A stretch of 59,893 bases of DNA from an uncultured Bacteroidia bacterium (GTDB taxonomy: Bacteria; Bacteroidota; Bacteroidia; Bacteroidales; CAJPTX01): positions 1 to 59,893 of the forward strand of contig CALHSW010000038.1 of assembly GCA_938038735.1 (NCBI GenBank). The letters are read 5' to 3'. The position numbers and the translations under genes were made by a program. A model generated the notes under the pieces. It saw only the letters and a program-made list of their open reading frames with translations, was not told where the DNA came from and ran no database searches. Shown here in pieces: positions 36,322-43,882 of the stretch (within the stretch, counting starts at the first letter, position 1; each line of letters starts with the position of its first letter).

Positions 36322-37353
36322 CTATCCTATCCCCTCAATCGGGCCCATTAGCGGGATGTCTACTATTGCTCTAGTCTCGTTAAGATTTCTTGGTCTCTTG
36401 CCTGGACGCAAGGAACCCCCATTATCATACGTGTTGTGGCCAGCGCCACTGTGCCAAACTGGGTCGTCCTCTGGGCGGTCGGGAGCTATGTACCCCTCGT
36501 TTCTGTAGTTCTTAGACCACTCCTCCGCTTCCCTCTCTCTCCTTCGCTTCTCTTCCTCTTCCTTCCGCTTCTTTTCCTCTTCCTTCCGCTTCGCCTCCGC
36601 CATCTCCTTATCGTACTGAGGCTTCACCTTTGCGATTTCTCTAGTTAGCTCTTCCGTGCGCTCGATGCACGCTTTAATGTCATCGTTAACCTTTTTTAAC
36701 CTCTCATCGTACACACCGTCCTTCTGAAGCTGCGCGCGGTTATTGACTATGTTTTTACGCAGCTTATAATAACCAACAAGTATCTTATCCTGAGCATCTC
36801 GTTCGGATTCCAGCGAGGTATACCTATTCCACGCCTTAGATTTTGAGGCATCAACAATCTCGTCTCCAATCACAGTCCCCTCTGGGGCCGCATCGGAGCG
36901 CTGCGGCAGCTTCACCCCGAGCGCCGTGAGGATTTGCGTGTCCGAGCTTGCCTGATCGTTCGGGTTCACCTTATCCCTGTAGTAATCCACGAGGGCAAGC
37001 TTCATGTCCTCCTTCCTATTGGGGTCCGTTTCCATGTTTACGCGCAGCACGAACGCTTGCAGCCCATTTTTATTTATAAATTGCTCGTATTCGCCCGGGG
37101 GCATAGTGCTTACGCTCGGAGCTGCGGGATGTGTTGAAACCTCTTTAACGGTCGGTGCCGAAGCTGGCACCGTTGGCGCAATCGGCGCAGCTGGCACGGA
37201 TGGTGGCGCAACGCTTTGCGGCGCGCTTGGTGTCGTGACAGGTGACGTGTCAGGTCTTGACGCATTGATTGTGGTCCCGCCCGATGCGCGCTTCGCCCTG
37301 CGGAGCAATAGCAGCCCCGCGGCTATTAAACTGCCTCCTAGTAGTAAATCCAT
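36322..37353 (-). CDS. Membrane-anchored coiled-coil protein
   Basis: The 343-residue protein begins with a membrane helix (LLLGGSLIAAGLLLL) and the basic stop RRAKR. A Pro/Ala/Thr/Val-rich linker to about residue 80, a helical middle, and a long Lys/Glu/Arg coiled coil (KEEEKKRKEEEEKRRREREAEEW) near residues 255-280 follow. The C-terminus is Gly/Pro-rich. No enzyme motif is visible. It could be a structural or scaffold protein of the virion-like module. Confidence 0.6.
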   Translation of the reverse strand: MDLLLGGSLIAAGLLLLRRAKRASGGTTINASRPDTSPVTTPSAPQSVAPPSVPAAPIAPTVPASAPTVKEVSTHPAAPSVSTMPPGEYEQFINKNGLQAFVLRVNMETDPNRKEDMKLALVDYYRDKVNPNDQASSDTQILTALGVKLPQRSDAAPEGTVIGDEIVDASKSKAWNRYTSLESERDAQDKILVGYYKLRKNIVNNRAQLQKDGVYDERLKKVNDDIKACIERTEELTREIAKVKPQYDKEMAEAKRKEEEKKRKEEEEKRRREREAEEWSKNYRNEGYIAPDRPEDDPVWHSGAGHNTYDNGGSLRPGKRPRNLNETRAIVDIPLMGPIEGIG

Positions 37354-37363
37354 CTCTTATCCC

Positions 37364-37621
37364 CTAATTCTTACCCCATTGGTACGGGGCGTTTACGTCC
37401 TTTTGATTCTTGTTCCACTCCTCTAGGGTTGGAGGTCCAACCCTAGGGTTTGGTAGCGCGCTGTCGGCTTTCCCCTTTCCCATTTGGGGCGAGTATGGCA
37501 CCGTTCGGTCTGTTAAAAGACCCGCGCCGCGCTGCCCTGCGGTTCGCACCGCCTCAAGGAGTAGGATAATCGCCACGCCCAGCAGCCCACCGCCTAGAAT
37601 CGCATTCGTATTACTCTTCAT
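37364..37621 (-). CDS. Small single-span membrane protein
   Basis: The 85-residue protein has an N-terminal span (AILGGGLLGVAIILLLEAV) and a short polar Pro/Asn-rich C-terminus. It lies between the coiled-coil protein and the M15 peptidase with gaps of ten and four bases, and no other features are visible. Confidence 0.55.
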   Translation of the reverse strand: MKSNTNAILGGGLLGVAIILLLEAVRTAGQRGAGLLTDRTVPYSPQMGKGKADSALPNPRVGPPTLEEWNKNQKDVNAPYQWGKN

Positions 37622-37625
37622 GCCT

Positions 37626-38207
37626 TCACGCTATTTGTCGCAGGTCGGCCTGCATCCACTGCGCGCCGTACCTCGCCTTTGCCTCGTTAAGCTTTGCCGC
37701 CGCGATGGTGGGGGACCACCCGTAGTCAAAGTGTACCACGTCCGGCTTGCTAAAATCACCGCCCCAGCGCAGCCCATGCCTCCGCGCCAGCGCGGGTATG
37801 CCCGATTGCTCCCACGCCAGCCGCCCCGATTTGGAGTGGAGCTGCACGCCGTCCTTGGTGAAGTTGGCATCAATGGCCAGCCCGTAGACGTGCGGCGAAG
37901 TGCCAGCCGACACCGCGTTGGGGTTGCCGGATTGCTGCAGCTTTTGCTGCCGCGCCTGCGTGCGGTAGCCGCTCGTGATGATTGGTTTGTAGCCCAGCTG
38001 CGACTCCACATCGCTTAGGAACGCCACCATTCGCGCCTTCGCCATGGGGTGTAGCCCCTCCAGCTTTAGGTCGCTAAAGAGCTTGGCGATCCGCTTTCGC
38101 CCTGCGAGGAGCCCCCCCACGAGCAGCACCCCGCCCACCGAGAGCAGCGCAATGGCCCGCCTGTCAAGCCCTTTCTTCGTCTTTTGTACCCCGCTCTGTT
38201 TTCTCAT
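37626..38207 (-). CDS. Membrane-anchored M15-type peptidase
   Basis: The 193-residue protein has an N-terminal membrane span (AIALLSVGGVLLVGGLLAG) followed by RKRI. A VanY/M15 D,D-peptidase domain comes next: SGYRTQARQQ, then SPHVYGLAIDANF (zinc His and Asp) and DVVHFDYGW (second zinc His). It should cleave peptide stems of peptidoglycan. With a membrane anchor and a place inside the structural block, it is more likely a virion-borne entry enzyme than the lysis enzyme, which is probably the CHAP protein at 35035. It overlaps the next gene's frame by four bases. Confidence 0.82.
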   Translation of the reverse strand: MRKQSGVQKTKKGLDRRAIALLSVGGVLLVGGLLAGRKRIAKLFSDLKLEGLHPMAKARMVAFLSDVESQLGYKPIITSGYRTQARQQKLQQSGNPNAVSAGTSPHVYGLAIDANFTKDGVQLHSKSGRLAWEQSGIPALARRHGLRWGGDFSKPDVVHFDYGWSPTIAAAKLNEAKARYGAQWMQADLRQIA

Positions 38208-38728
38208 ATTGATTGCCCTAACCGTTGGTATATCCGCTCCACCCGCCGCATGTCGCCCCCCGAAAGCTCCTCACGCAGCCATCCGTTAAGGTCTAGCGCC
38301 TTCGAGAGGCCCGTCATCTTCCCTACCCACGAGCTGTTCGCAGAGGTCAAGCCGTACCACCGCGCCCCGAACGCCTTCTGCACCGCGAGGAGGTCGGAGC
38401 GGGAGCGCAGCGAATCAAGCACGGTGAAGATGGTCTCCGTATCCGTGCCGATTTGGTTCATTGCGGCGTAGAGCCGCTCGGCGTACAGCTTGGCGGTGGG
38501 TTCGTCAATGAATAGCGTTTTGTCGTACACCTCAATCTTGTCGTACGCCGCCTCCATCATGCGCTGCGGGTTGGACGCACGGCGCAGCCTACGCACCACG
38601 AGGTAGCCGCCAACAACCACCGCGAAAGGCGCAACGTACGGCGCGTACCGCCGCACCGCCGCCAGGCCTTCAAGCCAGTCTATGCCCCGCCCGCCGCGCT
38701 TCGTGTCACTGTACGTCCTTGCCGCCAT
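38204..38728 (-). CDS. Membrane protein with annexin-like repeat
   Basis: The 174-residue protein has one membrane span (YVAPFAVVVGGYLVVRRLRR) near residue 35. Its C-terminal 110 residues resemble an annexin-type helical repeat: AAMNQIGTDTETIFTVLDSLRSR, then LLAVQKAFGARWYG and LNGWLREELSGGDM. Compare the annexin pattern (G.GTDE..I...L) and (L...L..ELSG). Annexins bind acidic lipid surfaces with calcium in eukaryotes. Similar repeats occur in some bacterial and viral proteins, where the role is not established. The likeness is by eye only. Confidence 0.55.
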   Translation of the reverse strand: MAARTYSDTKRGGRGIDWLEGLAAVRRYAPYVAPFAVVVGGYLVVRRLRRASNPQRMMEAAYDKIEVYDKTLFIDEPTAKLYAERLYAAMNQIGTDTETIFTVLDSLRSRSDLLAVQKAFGARWYGLTSANSSWVGKMTGLSKALDLNGWLREELSGGDMRRVERIYQRLGQSI

Positions 38729-38741
38729 GGTTCTTCCCCTT

Positions 38742-38924
38742 TTAAATGTACTTCAAAAGCTGTTTGAACATCCCTTTCAGCTCCGCCTCGTCCCGCTCCA
38801 CCCTGTCCACCAGCCGCGTGAGTTTCTCCTTGCCCGCGGTGTCCACAATCAGCTGCAGCACCCGCTGCGTCTTATCCGCGATGCTCTGTATCTCCGTGGG
38901 TACGTTTACCGTTACTTTCTTCAT
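38742..38924 (-). CDS. Small helical protein
   Basis: The 60-residue protein begins MKKVTVNVPTEIQSI and is then a charged helix (TRLVDRVERDEAELKGMFKQLL). The ATG at 38924 was chosen because it leaves a four-base gap after the upstream gene and starts a sensible protein; an upstream extension is rich in Arg and Pro and overlaps the neighbour. The function is unknown. Confidence 0.5.
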   Translation of the reverse strand: MKKVTVNVPTEIQSIADKTQRVLQLIVDTAGKEKLTRLVDRVERDEAELKGMFKQLLKYI

Positions 38925-38928
38925 TGCG

Positions 38929-39930
38929 CTACTCCTCTTTACTGTTTTCTTCCTCTTCCTCCGCGAAGCGTTCGGGGTGCTCCGCCATGGAGGCAAGCAC
39001 GTTCTGGTTCCCATCCCAAAGGGTTACCAGCCGGTACACCCGCTCCACGTTGGCCTCGCTCTGCATGTTGAGCCACGAGGCGATTTCCTCAACCTTAGGG
39101 TTCGCCGCCGCCTTGGGCGGAAGATTCCGCTCGCCGCCATCGCTAAACATCTCCAGCATGTCCGTACCGAACAGCCCAGAGAAACGCTGCGGGTTCTTGG
39201 TGGCGAAGCTCTTTACCACGCGCCCCAGCGCGATGCTGCCGAGGTTCATGGCCAGCCCCATCGCCCCCGCGCCGGTGCGGGGGTCAAAACGTTTCAAATC
39301 ATTCACCTGTTCGAGGAGTGCCTCCCGCTCGTCCTCCGCGCGGTCAAGCTCCTTCTGCAGTCGTGCTACCTCTTCCCGCGCGGCGGTTTCCCGCGCCACC
39401 GCCTCCTCGTAGCGTTCCTGCAAACGCTCATTCTCCATCTCGCGGCGCACGCTGTTGATACGGGTGTCCATGATGCCGTTGATGGCATCCACGCCCGATA
39501 GGCCCTGCCCCATGCCTAGCAGGGTGCCTAGAGCCTCAAAAACGGTGTTGCTATTCATTTGCTCCTGCCCCGTACCTTCCTCTTTTCCCTTTTTTCCCAT
39601 GGCCGTTGGTAGTAGATTGCTGTCGCTATTCACCCGCAGCACGATATCGGGGGTCGCGTCGCCGCTCGCCCGCGTGGGGTCCATGCGCTTGGCGTTGCCC
39701 GACATGCCGCGGTAGAGCCGCACGAAGATGCGTCCCACCCTTGCATCGCGCGCGATGCGCTCCACATCGCTTTGGAAGTTGCCCGCCCCGCTGCGGCGCG
39801 TGCCGCTCTCGTTGCGCAGCGTGCGGCCGTTGGTGTACTCCACGTCCACCTCGTAGCCGTACTTCATGCCCTGCGTATCCCACTCGGTAAGCTTCGCCAG
39901 CTCCCCCTGGAATGCCTCCACGTCAATCAT
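38929..39930 (-). CDS. Coiled-coil structural-type protein
   Basis: The 333-residue protein has a beta-rich N-terminal domain (YEVDVEYTNGRTLRN, IFVRLYRGM, DIVLRVNSDSNLLP). A central coiled coil (residues 155-215, rich in Glu/Arg/Leu) follows, with a short hydrophobic helix near residue 230 (AMGLAMNLGSIALG) and a helical, very acidic C-terminus. The N-terminal part's beta pattern resembles its smaller neighbours to the right. No catalytic motif is visible. It could be a virion penton-type or membrane-linked protein. Confidence 0.55.
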   Translation of the reverse strand: MIDVEAFQGELAKLTEWDTQGMKYGYEVDVEYTNGRTLRNESGTRRSGAGNFQSDVERIARDARVGRIFVRLYRGMSGNAKRMDPTRASGDATPDIVLRVNSDSNLLPTAMGKKGKEEGTGQEQMNSNTVFEALGTLLGMGQGLSGVDAINGIMDTRINSVRREMENERLQERYEEAVARETAAREEVARLQKELDRAEDEREALLEQVNDLKRFDPRTGAGAMGLAMNLGSIALGRVVKSFATKNPQRFSGLFGTDMLEMFSDGGERNLPPKAAANPKVEEIASWLNMQSEANVERVYRLVTLWDGNQNVLASMAEHPERFAEEEEENSKEE

Positions 39931-40256
39931 TTCTTGCCCTCCTCCTGTTTCATTTGCGCTGCGTAGGGGTGCAGCCGCACCGCGTTGCTTAGGCGTAGGC
40001 TTGGCATTGCCCCATCGGGGCAGAAGACCCGCCGCCGCAGCACCGCAAGGGTCTCCACCCCCGGCGCGAGTATCACCATCGCCCCCTCCGTGGCTAGTAC
40101 CGTTTCTGCGTTTACGACCAGCGTTCCAACCACCACATCGTTACCCAGCTGCCCATCAGCGGGTAGTTCGCACTCGGCGGAAACCGTCACGCCGTACCCC
40201 ATGGAGCGCAGCCGCTGCGCCTCGTACGCAATGATTGTATCTTTAACGCTACCCAT
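39927..40256 (-). CDS. Small beta-rich protein (family member 1)
   Basis: The 109-residue protein has a helical start (DTIIAYEAQRLRSMGYG) and then short alternating strands (VTVSAECELPAD, VVVGTLVVNAETVLA, AMVILAPGVETLAVL). No signal peptide or membrane span is visible. It overlaps the next gene by four bases (ATGA) and the previous one by eight, so it is part of a translationally coupled set of beta-rich proteins. It may be a capsid or vertex component, by context only. Confidence 0.5.
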   Translation of the reverse strand: MGSVKDTIIAYEAQRLRSMGYGVTVSAECELPADGQLGNDVVVGTLVVNAETVLATEGAMVILAPGVETLAVLRRRVFCPDGAMPSLRLSNAVRLHPYAAQMKQEEGKK

Positions 40257-40620
40257 CGTAACGGAGTATTATGGCCAGCTCTAGCTCTGGCACCGAATTA
40301 TCTGTCAGCGCGGCGGGGCAAATCGGCACCACCCGCAGCTCCGCGCCGTTGAGTTCGTCCCCCGCCAGGGGTATGAATTCTCCTCCCATGCGGATACGGC
40401 TGGGTAGCGGAGTCACGGCAGGGATACCCTCGAACAGCGGCTGCCCATCGCCTACCGACACGCTCACCAGCGGCAGCGGGCTGTTCCATAGGCTTCCCCG
40501 CACCACCGCCACGCAAAGGCCGTTCGGCCCATGCGCGCGCCGCGGGAGCGATACCCGCAGCGGGAGGTAGCCCCCCTTGCGTGTCGCTAGCGTTTCCCGT
40601 ATCATCTCGTAGCGCACCAT
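40249..40620 (-). CDS. Small beta-rich protein (family member 2)
   Basis: The 123-residue protein is nearly all predicted strand: YLPLRVSLPR, LCVAVVRGSLW, LVSVSVGDGQPLFEGIP, IRMGGEFIPL, LRVVPICPA. It ends in ELELAIILRYDG. The end matches the ELxLxIxxRY(D/E)-type final strand of the 122- and 307-residue proteins upstream in the operon. It looks like a single jelly-roll-sized domain. There is no homologue I can name. Confidence 0.5.
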   Translation of the reverse strand: MVRYEMIRETLATRKGGYLPLRVSLPRRAHGPNGLCVAVVRGSLWNSPLPLVSVSVGDGQPLFEGIPAVTPLPSRIRMGGEFIPLAGDELNGAELRVVPICPAALTDNSVPELELAIILRYDG

Positions 40621-40622
40621 GG

Positions 40623-40991
40623 CTAGCTCTCCGTGGCGAAGTAGAGGTCAACGCTGGGTACATGCCCATTGCCCGAAATCTCCACATCGATCGAAATTCC
40701 ATTCTCCGCCCCCTCTACGGTTTCAAAAGGCGTTTGCAGCATGGCATCCCGCATGGGGAGGTATCCGGTGTGCAGCAGAAGCCCTAGCGAAAAGCCGCGC
40801 GGTAGTACCTCTACCCCATTGTACTTCAGCCCGATGCGGGTATCCATTGCCTGGCGCGGGTTGCTATACGCATCGGGCATTACGGCCAGCACGCCCAGCA
40901 CGCGCTTGGTACCAGCGTTGAGGCGTATCGTCTTGCTTACGGTTGATGCGTCAGTCACCGCATCTATCCTATGCATCGTGTAGCCTATCAT
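40623..40991 (-). CDS. Small beta-rich protein (family member 3)
   Basis: The 122-residue protein has strands TIRLNAGTKRVLGVLAVM and RIGLKYNGVEVLPRGFSLGLL, and ends in VPSVDLYFATES. The segment GVEVLPRGFSL closely resembles GTEVLPDTFPL in the 307-residue protein beside it. The sizes of the pieces before and after the motif also agree, which points to a duplicated fold. It overlaps its neighbour by four bases. Confidence 0.55.
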   Translation of the reverse strand: MIGYTMHRIDAVTDASTVSKTIRLNAGTKRVLGVLAVMPDAYSNPRQAMDTRIGLKYNGVEVLPRGFSLGLLLHTGYLPMRDAMLQTPFETVEGAENGISIDVEISGNGHVPSVDLYFATES

Positions 40992-41911
40992 TTCCTACTC
41001 CTTTCCTTTACTCGTTCTATTATCACCGAGGTGAATGCCACATTCACCGCCTCATCCCGGATGTCATCGCCAACCTCCACACGTTGCGACACCGCTTGTG
41101 GGAGCATTACCCCCACCGTCACGGTTTCCTCAAAGCGGGGCGGGAGAAGCACGAGGGAATCCTCTAGGCTCTGCAGCAGCGAGGGACGCACCACGCCGAG
41201 CGGCACCTCCACGTTGCCCGCGCTGGTGCTGCCCACCCGCACCATGAGACGGTCAAGGATTGAATGGGCCTCCATGGCTTTGCGTAGCCGCTCCGCCTCG
41301 TCCATCCCCGAATCACCACGTTGCAACGCCACCGCGATTCTTCCGTGCCGCGCGAAGTCTGCCGCTAGATTACTTCCCTTGAGGCTAGGGATATCCCAGT
41401 CCACCGCCACGGCCGTGGCCGCCCCCATCAGAGCCTCGCGCTGCAGGTCGGCGAAGTGCATTGGGCTTCCCTCGGCGAGTAGGTCGGACAGGGTCCGCCT
41501 TGCCACGTGGTAGCGGTACGGAATGCCTAGAAACTCAGTGGGCGTATCCTCGTAGCGGAAGATTGCCACGTACTCAATCTCTTTCCCCTGCGGTAGCGTG
41601 AGGGCTATCTCAATGCGGCTACCCGCACCCCAGCAGTTCAACGCTAGCCGGCGGTCGGGCATCCGATATTCGTTCGCGTAGAGTACCTGCGAGAGCCACC
41701 GCAGCGGGAAGGTATCGGGTAGCACCTCCGTGCCGTCAATGGAGATGCCAATCGTCCCCATGCTGCCGAAGGCGGGGTACGCGGTCGCTTCGCTTAGCCC
41801 CCCGGCGTCGCGGCGGCACACCTGCACGTCCACCAGCGTGTACGCATCGAGCGGCGCCACCGTCCGGGTTACCCCTTTCCCCTTCAAAATCACCGTAAAG
41901 TACTTCAGCAT
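40988..41911 (-). CDS. Beta-rich two-domain protein, candidate capsid
   Basis: The 307-residue protein opens with a domain (residues 1-110) built like its 122-residue neighbour: a DAYTLVDVQVCRR strand, IGISIDGTEVLPDTFPL and a closing IEYVAIFRYED. A helical linker and a second beta-rich half (RLMVRVGSTSAGNVEVPLGV, ETVTVGVMLPQAVS, NVAFTSVIIERV) follow. Length and two-domain beta layout would suit a double jelly-roll major capsid protein, but I see no diagnostic motif. A structure prediction would decide. Confidence 0.5.
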   Translation of the reverse strand: MLKYFTVILKGKGVTRTVAPLDAYTLVDVQVCRRDAGGLSEATAYPAFGSMGTIGISIDGTEVLPDTFPLRWLSQVLYANEYRMPDRRLALNCWGAGSRIEIALTLPQGKEIEYVAIFRYEDTPTEFLGIPYRYHVARRTLSDLLAEGSPMHFADLQREALMGAATAVAVDWDIPSLKGSNLAADFARHGRIAVALQRGDSGMDEAERLRKAMEAHSILDRLMVRVGSTSAGNVEVPLGVVRPSLLQSLEDSLVLLPPRFEETVTVGVMLPQAVSQRVEVGDDIRDEAVNVAFTSVIIERVKERSRK

Positions 41912-41926
41912 GCCCTTTATCCTCCG

Positions 41927-42160
41927 CTACCTGTCCACCAGCTTTGCCACCTCTTGGCGCAGCGCCGAGAGCTTCTCCTCCATGCGCACCTGGTTCTTCT
42001 CCATCATGTTAATGCGGTCGTTCATATTGTCTATAGCCCTCCCGAACTCTGAGAAACTGTGGCTTACCCAGTACCAAAAGAGCCCGAACAGCGCGAAGAA
42101 TATGGCGCCGAAGAGCCATCCGGCAAATTCGGGGAACGTTGCGATCTGCAGTATTGACAT
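41927..42160 (-). CDS. Small membrane coiled-coil protein
   Basis: The 77-residue protein has a membrane span (WLFGAIFFALFGLFWYWV) followed by a coiled coil (AIDNMNDRINMMEKNQVRMEE and on). The ATG at 42160 gives MSILQIATFPEF. A longer frame upstream would run through the strong hairpin at 42190-42221 and is rejected. The size and layout resemble small phage membrane proteins, but the function is unknown. Confidence 0.5.
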   Translation of the reverse strand: MSILQIATFPEFAGWLFGAIFFALFGLFWYWVSHSFSEFGRAIDNMNDRINMMEKNQVRMEEKLSALRQEVAKLVDR

Positions 42161-42189
42161 AGCGTAATTGTGTTTCTTATCGTAGCGAA

Positions 42190-42221
42190 CGGGGCGGTAC
42201 GCCCTTGGGCCCACCGCCCCG
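42190..42221 (-). terminator. Strong GC hairpin after the 182-aa gene
   Basis: The nine-base arms CGGGGCGGT (42190-42198) and ACCGCCCCG (42213-42221) pair perfectly, and GCCC/GGGC inside the loop add a second stem. No T-run follows on the minus strand, so it is more likely an RNA stabiliser or attenuator between two genes of one operon than a full terminator. Confidence 0.6.
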
Positions 42222-42253
42222 CCGTGCCAACGTAGCGCGGGATGCGCGCCTCT

Positions 42254-42802
42254 CTACTTCTTGCGGATGATTACCCCATCAAACTCGAGGCGAACGCACA
42301 GCTTCGGGTCGCCCGCCACCGGGAATGTAATCGTGGGTACAATCTCCGTCTGCGGGATGATCATGAATGGGGCATCCAAACGGTAGTACCCGGGGTCGCG
42401 CGGGTCCGTGCTGGCGAACTTGCGCAGCGACATACCCTGTATCACGTCCGTGCTGCCGATCTTGATGTCGAGCTCCCCGTTAAGCTGGTTGCCTGCGAGC
42501 GGCTTGTAGTCGCACGCCTCCACCGTGTCCGCCACGCCCTGCAGCAAGCGCAGCCCCACCACCATGAAGAAGGTGTTCGCCTCCGTGCGCTGCCTATCGT
42601 AGTTGCACTTGCCCGGCACCTTCGTGTCGCTTGACACGCTGAGGTCTGACTTGATGTTCGGCCCCACCTGCCGGCTGGTGTATAGGGCGTGGTCCCGCCA
42701 CATAATCATGCCGCTCCTCAACGCTTCCTGCAGCGGTAGCGGTAGTAGGTTAATCCTTGCCATCGCCTCGGCGTACGCCGTTAAATCCCTCGTGATTTCC
42801 AT
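42254..42802 (-). CDS. Beta-rich 182-residue protein, candidate capsid
   Basis: The protein has a helical N-terminus (residues 1-30) and then strands FFMVVGLRLLQGV, ELDIKIGSTDVIQGMSL, EIVPTITFPV, with a final CVRLEFDGVIIRK. The order of the GxTDVIQ segment and the terminal strand parallels the 122-, 123- and 307-residue proteins to its left. A strong hairpin directly follows its stop, and the gene is separated from its neighbours by longer gaps. Both features fit a highly expressed gene such as a major capsid protein. The assignment is inference. Confidence 0.5.
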   Translation of the reverse strand: MEITRDLTAYAEAMARINLLPLPLQEALRSGMIMWRDHALYTSRQVGPNIKSDLSVSSDTKVPGKCNYDRQRTEANTFFMVVGLRLLQGVADTVEACDYKPLAGNQLNGELDIKIGSTDVIQGMSLRKFASTDPRDPGYYRLDAPFMIIPQTEIVPTITFPVAGDPKLCVRLEFDGVIIRKK

Positions 42803-42847
42803 CGTTCCTTCGTTGTTTTATGGTTATTTACCGTGTTCATTGAAATT

Positions 42848-43531
42848 TCAAATCTTGCTGTACGCGGGGAGGTTCGCACCGTTCTCTAGTATGCCATTCC
42901 CTGCATCGGGGTGCTCCACGTAGATAACGTTAAGGTCGCCCACACCCTCGGCGGACTGCACGTCCCCGATGCCGGGTAGCGACCCATCGCCCCCCTGCTC
43001 CCCCTCGCCCTCAGTGAAGCCGCCCATAGGTGCCCCATCGTCAAGGCTGTTTATCGGGTTGCCGTTCTCATCGCACACCACGCCGTTGTCGTTGATGAAA
43101 ACGCCGCCCCCAAGCCCCGACACGGGCGGTTCGGGCAGATCCTCCAGGGTGTACCCCAGGCCAGCCGCCGCCTTCGCCCCGCCTTCCGTCACCGCCGCTT
43201 GCGGTGTCTTGGCAATCGGGGTAGCGGGTTTCTGCACCCCGCCGCCCAGCACGTTCACCCCAAGGCTACCCAGCATCTGCACGCCCCCCATGGAGGCCAT
43301 GCCGAAGCCCACCATGCGTAGCGGTTTCTGCTTCATGGTTGCACCCACCGCCAGCCCCGCCGCCGTGGTCAGCGCGGGGGCAATGGCATCCTTCGGCACG
43401 CCTTGCAGCGTACCCACGCCGCCCACGCTCGTTTTGAGTAGGCGGTTCACCTGCGCCCCGGCAATCATGCCCACGGCGAACATCCCAGCGTCCTTTGCCT
43501 CCTCAAAGAATTGCTTCCTATCAATTTTCAT
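42848..43531 (-). CDS. Gly-rich membrane protein
   Basis: The 227-residue protein has small-residue hydrophobic segments suited to membrane insertion: MFAVGMIAGAQV, TTAAGLAVGATM, MVGFGMASMGGVQMLGSLGVNVLGGGV. They contain Gly/Ala zippers as in phage membrane and channel proteins. The C-terminal half is acidic and Gly/Asp-rich (EGEGEQGGDGSL and on) and probably soluble. I recognise no family. It sits between the candidate capsid gene and the Arg-rich peptide gene. Confidence 0.5.
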   Translation of the reverse strand: MKIDRKQFFEEAKDAGMFAVGMIAGAQVNRLLKTSVGGVGTLQGVPKDAIAPALTTAAGLAVGATMKQKPLRMVGFGMASMGGVQMLGSLGVNVLGGGVQKPATPIAKTPQAAVTEGGAKAAAGLGYTLEDLPEPPVSGLGGGVFINDNGVVCDENGNPINSLDDGAPMGGFTEGEGEQGGDGSLPGIGDVQSAEGVGDLNVIYVEHPDAGNGILENGANLPAYSKI

Positions 43532-43555
43532 AGCTTCCGTTCCCTCCCGATCGTT

Positions 43556-43837
43556 TTACACCAATTTCACCCGCATCGTGGGTTGCTTCCTTCTCCTGCG
43601 GGCTGGCGTTCGCTTGGTGGTTTTACGCCTCCGCGTCCCGCTCGCGCCCGATAGCCCCCGTACGCTCTTCGCCTTCCTGTTGCTCTTCATGAGGAAGTAC
43701 GCCCCCGCCCCGAGCGCCGCGACCGCGGTGCCTAGCAACACCTGCTTCTTGTACTTCTGAAAGAACTCCGTGGCCTTCCCTGCCAGCCCCACATTCGCAT
43801 TACCCAACCCCGGTAGGTAGTTCGTGTTATCGTCCAT
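43556..43837 (-). CDS. Small membrane protein with Arg-rich tail
   Basis: The 93-residue protein has one span (QVLLGTAVAALGAGAYFLM) at residues 32-51 and a strongly basic C-terminus containing TRRRKTTKRTPARRRRKQP. Arg/Lys-rich tails of this type bind DNA. A protein that joins a membrane to DNA would suit the inner face of a virion membrane around the genome, as in small basic proteins of lipid-containing phages. That role is inference. Confidence 0.5.
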   Translation of the reverse strand: MDDNTNYLPGLGNANVGLAGKATEFFQKYKKQVLLGTAVAALGAGAYFLMKSNRKAKSVRGLSGASGTRRRKTTKRTPARRRRKQPTMRVKLV

Positions 43838-43882
43838 TTCTCTTTCCCCTTTAGTTTTACGTGGTTTCCTTCTGTTTTTCTG

